DNA of 64,000 nucleotides, from NCBI GenBank assembly GCA_900239685.1, contig OENT01000240.1:71757-135756 (forward strand), written 5' to 3'. Positions 25,558 to 39,729 of the stretch are shown here, piece by piece; position 1 is the first letter of the stretch; each line of letters starts with the position of its first letter. Origin of the DNA: Rotaria macrura. Its lineage: Eukaryota; Rotifera; Eurotatoria; Philodinida; Philodinidae. Below the pieces are notes generated by a model that was given only the letters and a program-made list of their open reading frames with translations, made no database searches and had not been told where the DNA came from. The position numbers were made by a program, and so were the translations under genes.

Positions 25558-27405
25558 CTATTGCATTGACATATTTCGATTATAATTTTCATATAAATTG
25601 TTCGAAAAATATTTGTATTTCCCTGTTAATGGTAATCGATGAGATTGACTTTGTATATGTGTTGCTGGAATAGTCGATGATCGTGATGAGCTCGATCGTG
25701 ACGTAAGACATTGTTCACGTTCATCTACAATACCATTTTCATTCACTACATGACCTATTAACGGTGATTGCAGTTCATATTCTTCATGTGAACGAACTCG
25801 TTCACATTTTAATGATGAAACTTTTTTTAGTGTCTTATCATTGTTTGTATCAGTTGCATTGATAAACATCGGTACAACTACATTGGATTCTTCAATATTG
25901 GTTTGTTGATCTTCAAAATTTACCGTTGGTATTGTGTCTATTGTAGTCTTTTGTGTTGGTGTCATTTGTCCTAAAGAATAATTAAGTACGGCAAATATTA
26001 ATGGTACAAGTACCGAAAAATAGACAAGATAAAAGCGCATAGCTATGGGATAAATGCATGCCAATAGACAACATGATAAAACGAGTAGAAAACGAAGAAA
26101 TGCCGATGAACACCAATGTCCACACGATTGTAAAATCAAATTCGATGATGTAATTGTTGTTTCACTTGTCGGTGTTGGTGTCTCAGTTACGGATGTTAAG
26201 CCTAGGCCACTTGGAATAGTACTATTACTAATAATACCAAGGGATGAAAACATCGATATGGAATTGGGCATAGATAAATGTTGTCGTTGTTGCTGTTGTT
26301 GTTGACGACGTCTAGATAATCGTTTATGACATGGTGAACATTTCGACATTTTCAAACGTAAATAAAAGTAAAAAAAACAATCATACAATAATTTCAATAA
26401 AGCAATTAACGATATAAATAGCGTAGTTAATAATGGTATTAAATTAAATAAAACACTTTGTATAAGACGATTACGATCAAACCATTCTTCAAGATAGCTT
26501 ATTTGTTTTGTACCAGGGCAATAGACGGGCTTGGGTGTTTTTTCATTAGAATCAATTGTATACAGCAATGGTATTGTTGCCGTAAATGATAATGACCATA
26601 TACAAAGTACAAGAAAAAAACAAAGTCGACGAAAAAACCGACGTAGACAAACACCACAAGACTGTAGACATGATCGTGTTGAATGATGTTGATCCGATGA
26701 TGAAGATGATGATAACAAACATAGAACGAAATTTGCATGCATAGCTGTTATTGTATAAGCTAGAATAAATGAAATCATCACAAAACGATTTTTGTTTCGT
26801 ATTCTCAAAAGAATATTAAAAATTATTTTACTGTCAACTTTCATTTTTTTCATTATTCATCTCAGAATCAATCATAAAACTGTATTAGATTATGTTAACA
26901 TTGGTGACTGATTATCATAATAGGATTTAAAGGAGAGAAAAAAAAAGAAGAAGAAAGATTTACTATAATGAAATTAGTATGATACTACTGTCTTGAAAAA
27001 ATAGAATAGAAGAATTTTCTATTAACTGTTGTAATCGTCTGTTGTTTTACTAGTTCATTAATGTTTCTTAAATTAATAAAAATCTGCCAACGTCTATGAC
27101 ATATACCAATCAATGAAAATACACCTACCGAGTACGACAGTACACGATGTTTGCAAATAATAGATTGCTCGACAATTATTTTCTGAAAGTCCTTTTGAAC
27201 GAAGCATTTGTGAAAGATAATAAATGTATAAACAATTAAGTAATGAACTTGATAACGCAGCACTTGAAAAGTAAAAATTTACTATATTACGATATGAAGC
27301 AAATGCCATTAACATTGGTATGACCATATTTAAGACGACTAAGATTGATGTGGCCACCAGTTCGATGACTACCCATGTTGATACACGAGAAAATAAATAT
27401 GGCAT
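25558..27405 (-). CDS. Divergent rhodopsin-like 7TM receptor, frame broken in TM3
   Basis: Probable class-A-like receptor of unknown ligand in the plasma membrane. ATG 27405 opens MPYLFSRVSTW, then hydrophobic segments VVIELVATSILVVLNMVIP (TM1) and a Ser-rich TM2. Next comes CRAIYYLQTSCTVVL, whose frame shifts near 27128 to continue GVFSLIGICHRRWQIF. Counting from that Cys as 3.25, the CHR triplet falls at the DRY position if about four bases are removed. A 158-nt intron (26831-26988, phase 2) leads to the last exon, 26830-25558. It holds FVMISFILAYTITAM, CIWSLSFTATIPLLY (TM4-like), FNLIPLLTTLFISLIALL (TM5-like), a Gln-rich loop, CIYP in a TM6-like helix, and VPLIF in place of NPxxY. That is eight hydrophobic segments, so the model is imperfect. 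A decaying gene, a sequencing slip or two gene pieces are all possible. Confidence 0.55.
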
Positions 27406-30400
27406 TGACAATGACGGTGTTCACCATCGACTCAATTGTTTCTTCATTAGAACTTTTGTCCCATCGATCTTAATCTGAAACACATAGACAAAACTTGAGT
27501 ACTCCTAATGTTTTGTTTCTTCTTTCCATTTAGTTTTTTTTTTCTTAAGCTATATCTAGTGAAATCTTTTTGAGAATAGAGCGACAGCAAACAACTACAG
27601 ATCGATTGTTCGACTCGAGTACAACAATGTCCTTGACACATTACGTACACACTACAGAAAAAGCGCAACGAGAAGAAGCGCGAGAGAGAAGGACTAATTC
27701 GATCCCATTCCCGATTTGATGAATCGTGTTCTCGTTGTCATAAAGAATAGAAAAGAAAACTGCCTTTAGACTAGTTTGTTTTGGGGAGTGTAAAGACTGG
27801 AGACGCATCCAAAGAAATGAATCGGTCATGTAATTATGTTCTCCTCTATCTCTTTCTTCAAACAGATATTGAAAAAAAAAGGAAAAGAAATATTCCACAC
27901 ACAACCACCAGACAAACTATATTCATCGGAAGCTTTATTTCGTCTGAGGTCAATCATGCAAAATCGATTTAAGTCATCATTCATGAGTCTCTCTTCTTCT
28001 AATGAATCAGAATGTCACTGTTATGATCTTAAAATCTATGGTTAACTATTTCTGTGCTCATTGAAAAATGGACGAAGTGTTTGGGGTGCATCTCAACTAT
28101 TTACTACCTTTTATATTTTGATGACATTTTTTCAAAAAGCATTACCGATCCAATAATAAGTATAAAAAAAACGCTTCAGCAATAGACAATTAGCTCGTAA
28201 AAAAACGGCAAGCGTCGGTCGGACGGCGGTAACGATTGAGCTTTTAAGACACAAGAACGGCATTGTAGCATAAAAATACGAACAGAATACTTGTAGAAAA
28301 AAGAGAAAAGAAAACTAGTTGGAGACGATGAAGAAAAAGATGATTTATGATATCATGAATCGAAATAGAGACGTGCGAAGAACTCTAAACAAGGACAATG
28401 AAGAGAGGGAGACAGAGAAACAAGATTGAAGAGAGAACTTGAGAGAAAAATTCAGTCGATTATTTCGATATGCTCATATTATAGAACAGGATGAGACAAA
28501 TGAAATAGAAGAAACAAGACGACACTTTTTGACAAGGACACACAAAATCGATTGGGTGAGAACGACCCGAGCGAAATGCTGTCTAGTGCTCACTTATTTC
28601 CGGTTATATTCTTATTTCGGAGAGTAACTAAAGAAAACTCCTTATACTCATCTTCAAACTAAGAAACTGAGGGTTGTTTCTATAATTCTGCATGTAACAA
28701 TGAATAAGACAATGTAAGATATAAATAAAAGAAAGAAAAAAGATACTATATATATATATATGCTGTCTAACATACTCAAATTAGTCAAATAAGAAATACA
28801 ATGATAAAGATCTTTTGTAGAGTATCTTCTATTATTTATATAGTTAACCGGCTTTATTGTATATACCGTCATCGAAAGCTAATGAATACAAACGATCCTC
28901 GATACAGCTTTATCTTTGAACAACATTTCATTACATGTCTATCATAGAGAATACTTATTTTGATTGTCGTCATATTTTTCTCTTCCATGTCTATTTTCTT
29001 TTCGAGTCCTTCGATGCGAACAATCAAACAAAATCTTATTTAAACATTGTTACTATTCGATACAATTGATATAAGAAATGCCAACACAAATACACTCATA
29101 TTCCATTCATTGACTACACGAATGCAAAAAATAAATAGAATGATTATGTGTATCTTCTTCGTAACAAGTTCAGGACAAGCAAAAAAAGAAACATGCATGA
29201 AGAGAACTACAAACTATATGTCTGATTAGGAGGAACATACTTGTCATCGTCATCATCATCGTCAATAACCAATCACAATTTCATGTCCTTGACAAATATA
29301 TAAGATCGAGACCACCTGGTATGATGCAGTATTCGATCGTGATCGATTTTCTCCACTTCCGATTATCAAATAAATAACTCAAATGTATATCTAGCTGTTA
29401 GAAGTGTTGAGAAAAACAATCTTCATTCTTAACAGTCGGGGGTTAACAGTAACGAACAATATTAAGCATATGAAAGAGTTGACGTGCTTTTAAATTGATG
29501 TGACGCATTAAGATTAGAAAACCTCTTTCATGCATGTATTTATCGAGAATCTTTTGTGCGATTACTATACTTCGATTCGAATAAGTTCCGAATAAATATC
29601 TTCGATTATGTCTTACAATGAATATCTTAGACTTAACACTTATTAATATCTACGTATGTAGAAATTATTATTTATTTGTAATTAACATAAAATGGAAGAA
29701 TCAACTATTCATCATTATATAAATGAAAATGATTATCATCTTTTTTTTATTATTATTAAGTTTAATGCACCTGTCATGCATGAAAAGCTACATTTTGCCA
29801 TGTTAAATTAGTTGTAATGACATAAGCATATTTATAGTCAATCTAATTTTAGGTGACATTAAGTATTTAACAGACATTTTTTACTTGTTTGAAAATTGAA
29901 AATCTTATCATCGATAATTAGTTTATCTATTTGAATCAAATTATTATTTAGACTAGAACAAGAAAAAAAAAGGAATTTTTTTAATTCATACGTTTGTTTC
30001 ATATTCATACAAGAGGGAACTGTCTTCAGAAAAAGAAAAAAGCAACAGTATACATTTTTAAAAGTTCATTATCAGTTCAAATAAAACAAACTACTGTATA
30101 AAAAATAATAACACATATAATGTCACATTTATTTCTTGCATGTTAGAAAGAAAACATCGTTATTTTTTTTTTTTATAAAAAATGACAATGATTCTCTCAA
30201 CTCTAGACTCTTCGGAAACCGGAATTTTAGTATAACAACAATTATTTGTATTCCATGCATTCATAGAACTTTCATTGTAGGATTAGTTATTTAGAATGAC
30301 TAATTCTAGTTTTGGTTAATTGCTGTGAAACTTATTTTACAAAAAAAAAAGAAGTATTCTCTTCATCATTTGTACATTTTAGACTCGATGGATTCTAAAG

Positions 30401-31403
30401 ATGATATTAACATCGATATATTACATTATCAAGACGATCTCTAGATTAATAGAGTAAATCAATCTACTCATCAATCATTATTCTTACCCTCTTAGACGAC
30501 TTGAATCTATCTCATAACACGAATTATCACCAATTGATGATCGCCGCAAGGGCTCGTATTACCATTCGTAAATCAATAACTCAATAAATGACCGTCTATT
30601 CGACGTTGTTGCCAAGTTAGATTGCAACAATAGCGATTAATATGATTGTTTTCATCGCAATTTACAGGTTCCGATCTTTCATATCTCTCTATGTATATAA
30701 AATTAATGAAAAACATGACTTGCTCGATTCGCTTTTTCTTTCCTTCATAATAGTTTTATTATGTATCATCAAGAGTGCTAGTCAAAAGAGGATGTTTCTC
30801 TTGTCATTAAAAGTATTTTATTCTAAATGAAAGTAGGAAATAAAATAATCCTTTTGGATTAAAAGATTTAGTCGTATAGTAAAATCAATCTATGTACTAA
30901 CATATTAACATAAAAATAATATCCTTAGTCTTTAATTTTGCAATAAAGAAATTATATATGATTGAACGTTCTCATATATATATATGTATATATTCGAGCT
31001 TTTCATTTCACATGTTCTCTTTTGCCGAAAAGATCAATATAACGATGATGTCTTTATTCATTGGAAAGGTATGTTTTTGTATTCAAATAAACAACGCAGA
31101 ATTAATAAAAAAGAAAGAAAGAAAGAAAGAAAGTCTATGTGTTTGCACAAAATAAGAAAGAAAACAAAACATCATATTGAAAAGAAAAGAAAAACTTTCA
31201 AAACTGATTTTAGCTATGTATGTATATATATATGTACGTGTATGAAAATCTCTCGATATATTCACAGAGAAAAGAATCGTTCGAATCTTCAAGTATTTGC
31301 ATAATAATTATATATATATATATCATATCAATCACTGTTGATCGACGAGTCTACATGACAAAAAAGAAAAAAACATTTTATGATAAAACAAAAATGCAAT
31401 AGA
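27406..31403. other. 4-kb intergenic region
   Basis: The 5' flank of the 7TM-like gene and the 3' flank of WDR26. It is AT-rich, with short TA runs (28749-28761, 31311-31322) and a GAAA tetranucleotide run (31110-31131) that create spurious Lys-rich frames around 30958-31304. I find no coding exon, RNA gene or transposon. Confidence 0.5.
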
Positions 31404-34400
31404 TTAACCTTTCTGTAATTGATGTTCTATAGTCGACCATATTCGAACAGTTGCATCATCAGATGCCGAAGCAAATAGCAATGGTAATGTTGGATGCCAT
31501 GAGACACAATTAACAGTACGTGTATGCCCGGAAAAAATCATTATTGGACGTTCTTGTTTTCGATGCCATAAATAAACTTTTGAATCTATTTCATATAGAT
31601 ATCAAAACATAAAACTAAAATACACAGACTATTCAACAGTATTTACTCACCTTCACTGCCGCTTGCTATGAATTCTTCATTAGGTCCTCCGAATGTTGCA
31701 TGATTAACATAGTGTCCTTGTGTTACACCTTGATATTTACGAAGTAATTGTCTATCATTTAAATCCCAAAGATGAACTCCCTTTCAAACGAATGAAATAA
31801 CAGTCAATTTCTTATTTTGTTTTTCTTTGCAACTCATACTTGCGTAGCAATATTAAGGAGAGCCAAACGACCATCTTTACTTATTGTAAATGACATAATT
31901 GGATGATCTTCATGAATTCTAAACAAAAACATAACTTAATCATTTGTCATTATCTAATTATTTCTTTGCATACATTTGTTGATCAGTCAAACTATCGAAT
32001 TTATAAGAACTAATACGTTTTTGAGCATCAGCTGCCAGTACAAGCCCTTCATTAGTAACGTTTAAACATTGTAAACGAACACCTTCCCAACTGTCAATTA
32101 CATTACCATCAATATCCTAAAAAACACGACGATACAATAAATAGAAGAGTTGTTTCTTGTGATATATGGACGAAATGTTGAGATACGCTGATTAAAAGGT
32201 CGTACTCTATTTTCGCTTCATTCCCTCCTCTCAATTCTCTCGTACAACAATAGATCTTGACAGTCACTCTATTTAAAGAACATCACATACTGCGAGAAAT
32301 TCTCAACCTACATTGTCACATACACTCGTCAGACAACATAAAAAAAAATGTTATTCATAGAATTCGTTGATACACGATCACAATGATCTCATCAAAATAG
32401 CATCTCGTTAAGAGATTTGATCAATTTCATTATTTCATTTGTGAATTATCAAGTAAAACGATAGAGTGAAGAAATATGTCTAGCATGAAACAATCTTCTT
32501 ATGCTTGACATGAATAGATCTATTATATTTCATATTTTGATCTCAAAGGGATGGTATGAAATAAAATCTTTTCTTCTCTACATACACAGTAATAGAATTG
32601 CCCACGTGATCCTCCGCATACAAATCTTGTTCCACACGGTAGCCAAGCAGCACATGTTAAACTATCCTCTGGTGTATGATGAATACGTGATCGTTGCTCT
32701 TCTTTCTAAATTTGACAAAATAAAAATCAATTGGTTATACTATTACTTCTATAATTAGAAGAACAGATCTCACGTGAATATCCCATATCCATATTTCACT
32801 ACATTCATCTGTACCACAAGCAATAATATATCGACTAAATGGACACCAAGCTATGTAGCCAATACCAAATGAATGACCATCGAATTGCTTTCGTAATTTC
32901 AATTTATATGTTTCCTATATTGAATACAAATATTCGTATGAAAATCTTGGTAATATATAAATAGACTTTAGTTTACCATATCAACATCATATATATACAA
33001 ATAACCATCTTTAGAACCAGTTGCAAGTTTGGTACCATCCGGAGAAAATTTACAAAACCATACTTCATCTGTATGATCTGTTAATGTTTGAATCGTAACG
33101 CAAGGTAAAGTTTGTCTAAACAAAAGACAACAATGATTAGAATCAATTGTACTTTCTATTTAATATCATCATTATTGAATTCATATTTCAAAGTTCATCA
33201 TTAGAAGTGAACATATTAAAATGAAAAATATTTTCAATTTGTGTCTAGAATACATTCAACATTTTTTTTTAATAAAATAATTCTTAACTTATTTGTTTTA
33301 TATTAATATTTCATATGAAAGTATTTCAATGGAGAATCTTTTTCTTTTTTTTTTTATAAAACTAAGATATTATACGACAAAATCGAATTGAATGATTCAT
33401 GATCATGACCAACTATGTCTTCTAATGATGATGATTCAAGAATATTATTCTTTATAATAAATACTTACTTAGTACAAGCATGATCTTGAAGTAATGATAC
33501 GTCTTCCAAAGATAATTTTCCTGGTTTGACATGATATGTACATTGTTCTTGTTGTAGTTCAATGGCTTGTGATAGTAAAGATTCAAGACGTTTTGGTGGT
33601 AACATTATATCAGGTGGGAAATATTCTAATAAGAAACGAAATAAAATTAAACAGGTCAGTATAAAATTTTCGTTTTGTTGACATATCATCGATAGTTAAA
33701 AAATTGTAAACATTTTATTGATTAAAAAATACAATAATATTTATCAATTGAAATGCATAAAAATCCTTGAATAAAAAAAATTATTTTCTCCGAATTCAAT
33801 CATTTTTCTATATACAAATATGAGTGTTATTCGATCTAATTTTTATGCATTTTCGATGTTTACCAACTTTTTTTTATAGTAGTTGTTCTGTGGAAATGAA
33901 TGTTTTCAATTTACTTTCCAGCAAAAAAGAGTATTGCTGCTCCTATTTCCAAATCCTTTAAGTGGATTTAGAATATTATGAAATGACTGAAGAATAGTCT
34001 GAAAATTATCTAACGTAGCTCTAGAAAATTGAGAAACATATTATTTAAAAATTTAGTTATGCCATGATTTTGAATTCGACAAGAAAACCTGTAGTGCAAA
34101 TTAGAAATGTTCAATTAAGGCAACATAAGCAACTATGACATTTAGATGTTCATTAAAATCAGACACGTATGTCGGATATGCTATTTATCAATGTTGTTCT
34201 CATTCTCGAGAGGAAAACTATCGTCGGATGTAGATCCCTTTGAGACTCAAGCATATAAACATAGAGAATAATTTTGAATGATATTATTCTAATTGTTTTC
34301 ATCTAGTCATTCGATTAAGACTTTTTGATTACGATGATCAACTATCAAGAAGTAATTATATGCGTAGGCGACGTAAAATCTTATCTGTAGACATAGATAT

Positions 34401-35976
34401 TAATGATCTGAAGAAGAGTCTGACACATCTAATTAGACAACGTTGACTTTTAGATTTTTTTTTATGAATAAAGTGATTATTCTGACAAAATAAAAACATA
34501 CACATCAGTTCAAACTGAAAAACCATCAGATAAATTTCTAAGCGAAATTTCATGACGAAACTCGATTAAATCATTTTTTCAATAACATCGTACTAATACA
34601 TCTACTAATGAGAATGCTGATCAGATGCTCGTATTCAAGAATGTTAGAGAATAGTCTCAAGAGAGATTTTAGTGGTCACATTACAATTTTTCTCGTGGGT
34701 ATAATATGAACTCAAATAGAACGTATCGATTACGCTAATTACTTTGTTGACTACATCCTTCGATCAGAGATCGATAGTCTCTTTAATAATACAAGCAGCT
34801 AATAGTGATTTAACAAATGATCGATCATAGTCAATACAGCATCGAGAAACTCACATGAACTACTTTCTAAAACATAGATAACTATTAACATAGTCAAATG
34901 AACTGAAAATTTATCTAAACATAGAATTACACGTGAGAACATGATTGCGTTGATGGAACTATTCTAATAAGTAAAATATTTTTGAAGAAAAACTGTATTC
35001 TAACTATCGAATAATTGTTTTTCTTTTGACTTAAATTACTTTGTAATTTTTCCATTAATCCATCTCTTGATGCAAAACCTTTTCCAGTCCAATTAGCCGC
35101 TTTACACATATCTTTAATAGACGTAAACATCAAAAATCTAAATAGAAAAAAAAGAAAAAGAAAACAAATTCTTTTAAAAGAAAAACAACACATTTGATTA
35201 AATATCATACGCCGTTAGTTGATGTGTACGTTCAATTCGAATATTTAATGTACGAATTTCATTTCGTAAACAATACAATGCTTCCATTGGTTGATTATCT
35301 TCGATCAATTCAAAATATTTTTGTTCAAGAATTAAATATTTCATTTGCTTGAATGAAAATTTTCAAAAAAATTATTTGAAACAAAACAAAGTTTCAATGT
35401 CATCAAAATTTTACTTGTATCCCATCATGATCTGCAATATATTGTTTTAATTTATCGAGTGCTATCAGTGCCTGAAAAATGATTCCGATTGAGAGAAAAG
35501 ACAATGTTGTTTTTCATTAAAATTTTTCTTACTTCAGTCCATTGGCCTGACATTACTAATTCACGGAAGTTCGATGCTTGTTCGTGTTCAAGTATACAAC
35601 CACTTTCGAACATGAGGCTTTCAACGGTTTTACTAATATTAGAGAAGAAATTGTAGAAACAAAACCATTATGAGTTTTAACATTATTTCAATTCTCAATA
35701 CCTTAAACCAACACTTTGTAAATGTTGTCCAATCAGTCGTAAGATTTCTTTTTGACTATTTGTAAATAAATCTGTGTTTATTTGATCATAATTTGTTTGT
35801 GTTGATGTTGATAATAAAGATTTATTATCATTATTTATATTACCATTATAATGTTGTGATTGTTGTTTGAGACGTTCAAGATTAATAGTTGTGTCAGATA
35901 TTGTTAGGATTGTATTATTGTCATTGGGAGATGATACTAAGGATTGTTGGGAATTTTCGGAAGTAGTTGAATGCAT
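31404..35976 (-). CDS. WDR26: WDR26 homologue (GID/CTLH E3 ligase subunit)
   Basis: WD40 subunit of the CTLH/GID ubiquitin ligase (yeast Gid7), which bridges substrates and scaffolds the complex. Thirteen phase-consistent exons: 35976-35702, 35632-35533, 35471-35415, 35347-35211, 35137-35040, 33625-33469, 33115-32977, 32914-32774, 32705-32586, 32116-31974, 31918-31840, 31780-31651 and 31585-31404; 585 residues against about 660 in human. Order: Ser/Asn-rich leader, LisH ([19 protein letters not shown], near residue 80), CTLH (ending [18 protein letters not shown]), the linker [17 protein letters not shown], then WD repeats. Characteristic pieces are [72 protein letters not shown], and the closing [20 protein letters not shown]. 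All match vertebrate WDR26 in order. Translation may begin further upstream (see 35977-36120). Confidence 0.93.
33626..35039. other. WDR26 intron 5
   Basis: A 1.4-kb phase-1 intron between the CTLH exon and the [11 protein letters not shown] exon. It has clean GTAATT and TTATTAG ends on the minus strand. I see no nested gene; the minus-strand frame at 34356-34553 is unsupported. Confidence 0.6.
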
Positions 35977-36120
35977 TATTTGACAATAAGAATTGTTTGA
36001 ATCTTTCGTAATAGTTGCTGTTGTCGGATTTAGGCGCGCGCGTTTGGGTGGTGGACACCCTCTAGCGTCTTCGTCTGAACTTGATGAGGCCAGTATTGTG
36101 TAGAGTTTAACGACGAATGA
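35977..36120 (-). other. In-frame coding-like extension upstream of WDR26 ATG
   Basis: The WDR26 frame stays open upstream of its first ATG and encodes SSSSDEDARGCPPPKRARLNP, with a nuclear-localisation-like KRAR. A CTAAC branch-like motif, a pyrimidine tract and AG at 36122-36121 make a good 3' splice site, so this may be the 5' part of an internal exon with the true start further upstream. Read as mRNA from further upstream, an out-of-frame ATG here opens a short uORF (MSHSSLNSTQYW). Confidence 0.4.
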
Positions 36121-39100
36121 CTCATAGGGAAAATGTTAGAATACGAATGCATACCACCAGTGTGATAGAGAGAGAAAAAGAGAAGAAAGAAAGATGGAAA
36201 ACGAAAAGAGAGAGAGAGAGAGAGATGTGTATATATAGCGAGTGAGAGACGAACAATGCACGTTGTTTAACGATTTCAATATAGAAAAGCAGATAGAGAC
36301 AGATTAAATATGAAGCTTTCAAACGATATTATTATTCGAAGAATATCTAAATAGAAAGAACAGAAAATGATTAGATTTGTCCTTGCAAATGACAAATAAT
36401 CAGACCTCGAAATATTCCTACCTACCTACATAAATTTAAGAAAAAATTAGTATGATTAATGATAAAAAGAGGGAGAAAAATACACACTCCGTACTTTTTT
36501 ATGTATTTTTTCGTAACAGAATCATCTACAATAAAACAAACACAAGTTATATAGGTAACGGTGGTCGAGAAAGTACTTTTCTAATGGTAGAAATTTTGAT
36601 CCAATCATAGGATGGTATGATATACATATACATACATCTATAAATAGATCAGTACCGAAATGCTTGTGTCCATAACTAAATAAATCAAGTTAATGAAAAG
36701 TATTTAAAATACTACTGTTATCTGAACTAACCAGTATTTTTCTAAGTCACTATTCACATTGACCTTAATAGATATCGCTTATGGTTTATGATTCACTAGC
36801 AGACGATGAAAAAAAAAACAAACATTGACAACTATGCATTCAATAAAACGTACTTTCCTGTAATGTACTTAGCGTTAGAAAAGTATCGTATATGATATCG
36901 TCATTGCACTAAGCTTACGAAGGCAATATATACAGAGCATAGTTTTTCATCTGAATCGTAAAAGTCAAATATCATTCAATTTCTGTATTCATTCGGGAAA
37001 AAGAACAATTTAGTTGTTTGCATGGAAGTATTTTCCAATAATTTCTTGTTTTATTCTTTTGTTAAAAAATTCATTTCAAATATATGACATTGAAATTTTC
37101 AGTCGCACACGAATCTTTTCATATTCTTCATGCACAATCTTATCTAAAATGTATATGGAGATTTGATAGAAAGAAAACACATGTTATGCGAAATTCATAG
37201 GATGAATGTGAACTTTGTTGTGATAAAATATATCATATATATATATATATATATATATATAGCTATTATCTTACATGAAGAGATACTGGATAAATGAAAA
37301 CGAAGCACTGAATTATTATTTTGTTGTGCACGGCTATATGAAATCTTGACTAGAATGGCGATGTACGTGATAAGACTTTTTGATATCGATTTTCGCGATT
37401 GGCACAATGGCTTCCCGAGAAGTGTCTCTTGTGAATAAGTTTATCCATTGGATACGCTTGATTCAAGTTTCTTCACTTCGTTAGCGAACATTACATTTAT
37501 GATTTCGATGCAAGACAGTTTCAGCTTACGCAACGCTGTCTTCTATAATGTCATGTTAGGATGTCCCCCTCAATGAAAACATCATCGACTCGAGCATTTT
37601 TTTTGAGTGGAAATTCTTAAATTGCATTGCTATGAGCAAAATATCAGAAAATTTTCACTTGACAGTTTATGTCTATTGATAGAATCAATTAAGACTTTTA
37701 AGAATTATTAGAACTAAATTTGAACATGTACTAAACAGGAATGTGAAATGGAAAAATTTTCAAACTTTAACGTAGTTTATGTGATTTTACAGATGATTAT
37801 CAGACAGTTGGTGTATATTTTATTTATTCTCTTTGATCTCATACGTCAATAAAGTATAGAACTACGTATATGCCTATTTCGTGTAGAAGAAGCCTACAGT
37901 AACTGGAATTATGAAAGAATTCATTTTTTCGATTATTCCTCCTTATGTGATATATATCATCGTATACGTATTTTTTTTCTAGCACTAAAATCACTCGAAA
38001 TATTATATATTCAGATTTTGCATAATTAAATGATCAAGAAATTCTTATAAATCATTATTGACATATTAGAAATCAGAGATATTGTCAACAAAAGAAGTCC
38101 TATTTGAAACATATTCTGCACTACATTTTGTCAGAATTCATGGAAACATTCGATTATTACTTCAAAAACGCAATCTACATGAAGTATTCAAAATGCACTG
38201 ATCGGTATAAGATTTTTATATGATAATTCTTGGCATTTATCGATTTCATGACAATGATGATATCATCATTATTTTTTTTGATATAGTTTCGCTACAAAAA
38301 TAGTGTTGTCGTGAAATAGTAATCAATTATTCGTTGTAGTTTTTTAATTATTTCGACCATATTCAATAATCTTTTCTCTCGTAACTGAAAAGCCAAGAAC
38401 GAGAGAGAAAATATCTATGAGGAAAATATTTTGTCTATAACCAAAGCCTTGATAAAGATTTATTATCATGTCACAAAATTCGACCATCCTGTCAAGAGTC
38501 TTTTAGTATAAAGCTACAATAACCGAATTTTTGTAGAAATATTTTTTTCTAATTAATGTATATGACATTATGTCTTAATATATGATAACACAAACTCTTT
38601 TTTTTCCTACATTTTTATTTACTCTTGCTATGATAGATCATCACCAGGATATCATTAAGTGATGAAGATCTCTCTTTCTTAATTTGAGATTATTTATGCA
38701 TGATATTCTTACACTAATTCGATGATTTATCAAACTTCGAGTGATATCAATATCAATCATGGATTCAGATCGTTCGATTGACATGCATGTTTTATCGAGT
38801 ATTTTGTTTTTGGAAAATAATCTTGTTTTTTGAAAATTTAACATACTGAGAAAAATGTCTTGAAATTTTCCATGTAATTAAAAACATTCAAACGTAGAAA
38901 CCTTCAGTGAATTTACTGATGTTGATTTTTTCGATAGAATATATACACGAGAATGAGGAACATTGATTTAAAACAACTGAACGCTTTTATGACCCTATGA
39001 GAAACAGTGATAAGTGTGAATAACTTATGACAGCAACTCCTCCATGGGCGTATATCGTGAGCAAGTGAATCAGAATAAAACAAACCATGTGTACATTCAA

Positions 39101-39729
39101 TTTTTCATTGGTATGGAAAAGAAACAGGAGCTCAAGCTTTAAACAAATCCTTTACGTTTATGTTAGAAGGCATTTACTCTTCAATGTCAAAACAATCCGG
39201 ACACTACATAATTCTACTGCAGAGGGAAAAAAACGGACACGTTATCTTTATTATTGAATGATTACTGTGATACCATCATTTTTAATTCTAAACGAATGAC
39301 AACTCCATGAATTCAGTTATAAGACAATAGTTGACAAAGTAAGCGTTAAAACTCATAAAGAGAATCATCAACTTTTTCGTGGACTCCATTGATTCGATTC
39401 AATAATTGTTACGCATTGTAGAGGTATAAAACTTGGTATGGGTTTTCATCAACAGACGAGAATATAGCGGTGAAGATAAAACTTATAAAAAGCATAGCTC
39501 GAAATTCTAATGAAAGATGTTTTCATGTTTTTTATGTTGTTTTCGTTTCGAAATGTATCAATCTAATAGAACACATAACTACCTGTATTTTGGCATATGA
39601 CTAAAATACTTTCATTGAATTTAAATCAGAAGCGTATGATATTGATGTTTTATGAGCTTCATTACTATCCATTAGCCATTAAATATATGCTAAAATTCCA
39701 CTAGACAACTTAACAAGTAACGTTCATCG
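36121..39729. other. 3.6-kb intergenic region upstream of WDR26
   Basis: AT-rich, with a GA run near 36199-36222 and a 27-bp AT run at 37235-37261. It probably includes the WDR26 promoter. No gene, RNA or transposon recognised; the short minus-strand frames (37195-37407, 38641-38844) are repeat-derived or chance. Confidence 0.5.
37235..37261. repeat. (AT)n microsatellite
   Basis: About 13 uninterrupted AT dinucleotides upstream of WDR26. Confidence 0.9.

Noticed and set aside
26054-26305. Plus-strand 83-codon frame inside the receptor-like gene
   Set aside because: Antisense shadow of the Gln-rich loop and membrane segments.
30958-31402. Lys-rich frames near 31 kb
   Set aside because: Generated by GAAA and TA short repeats.
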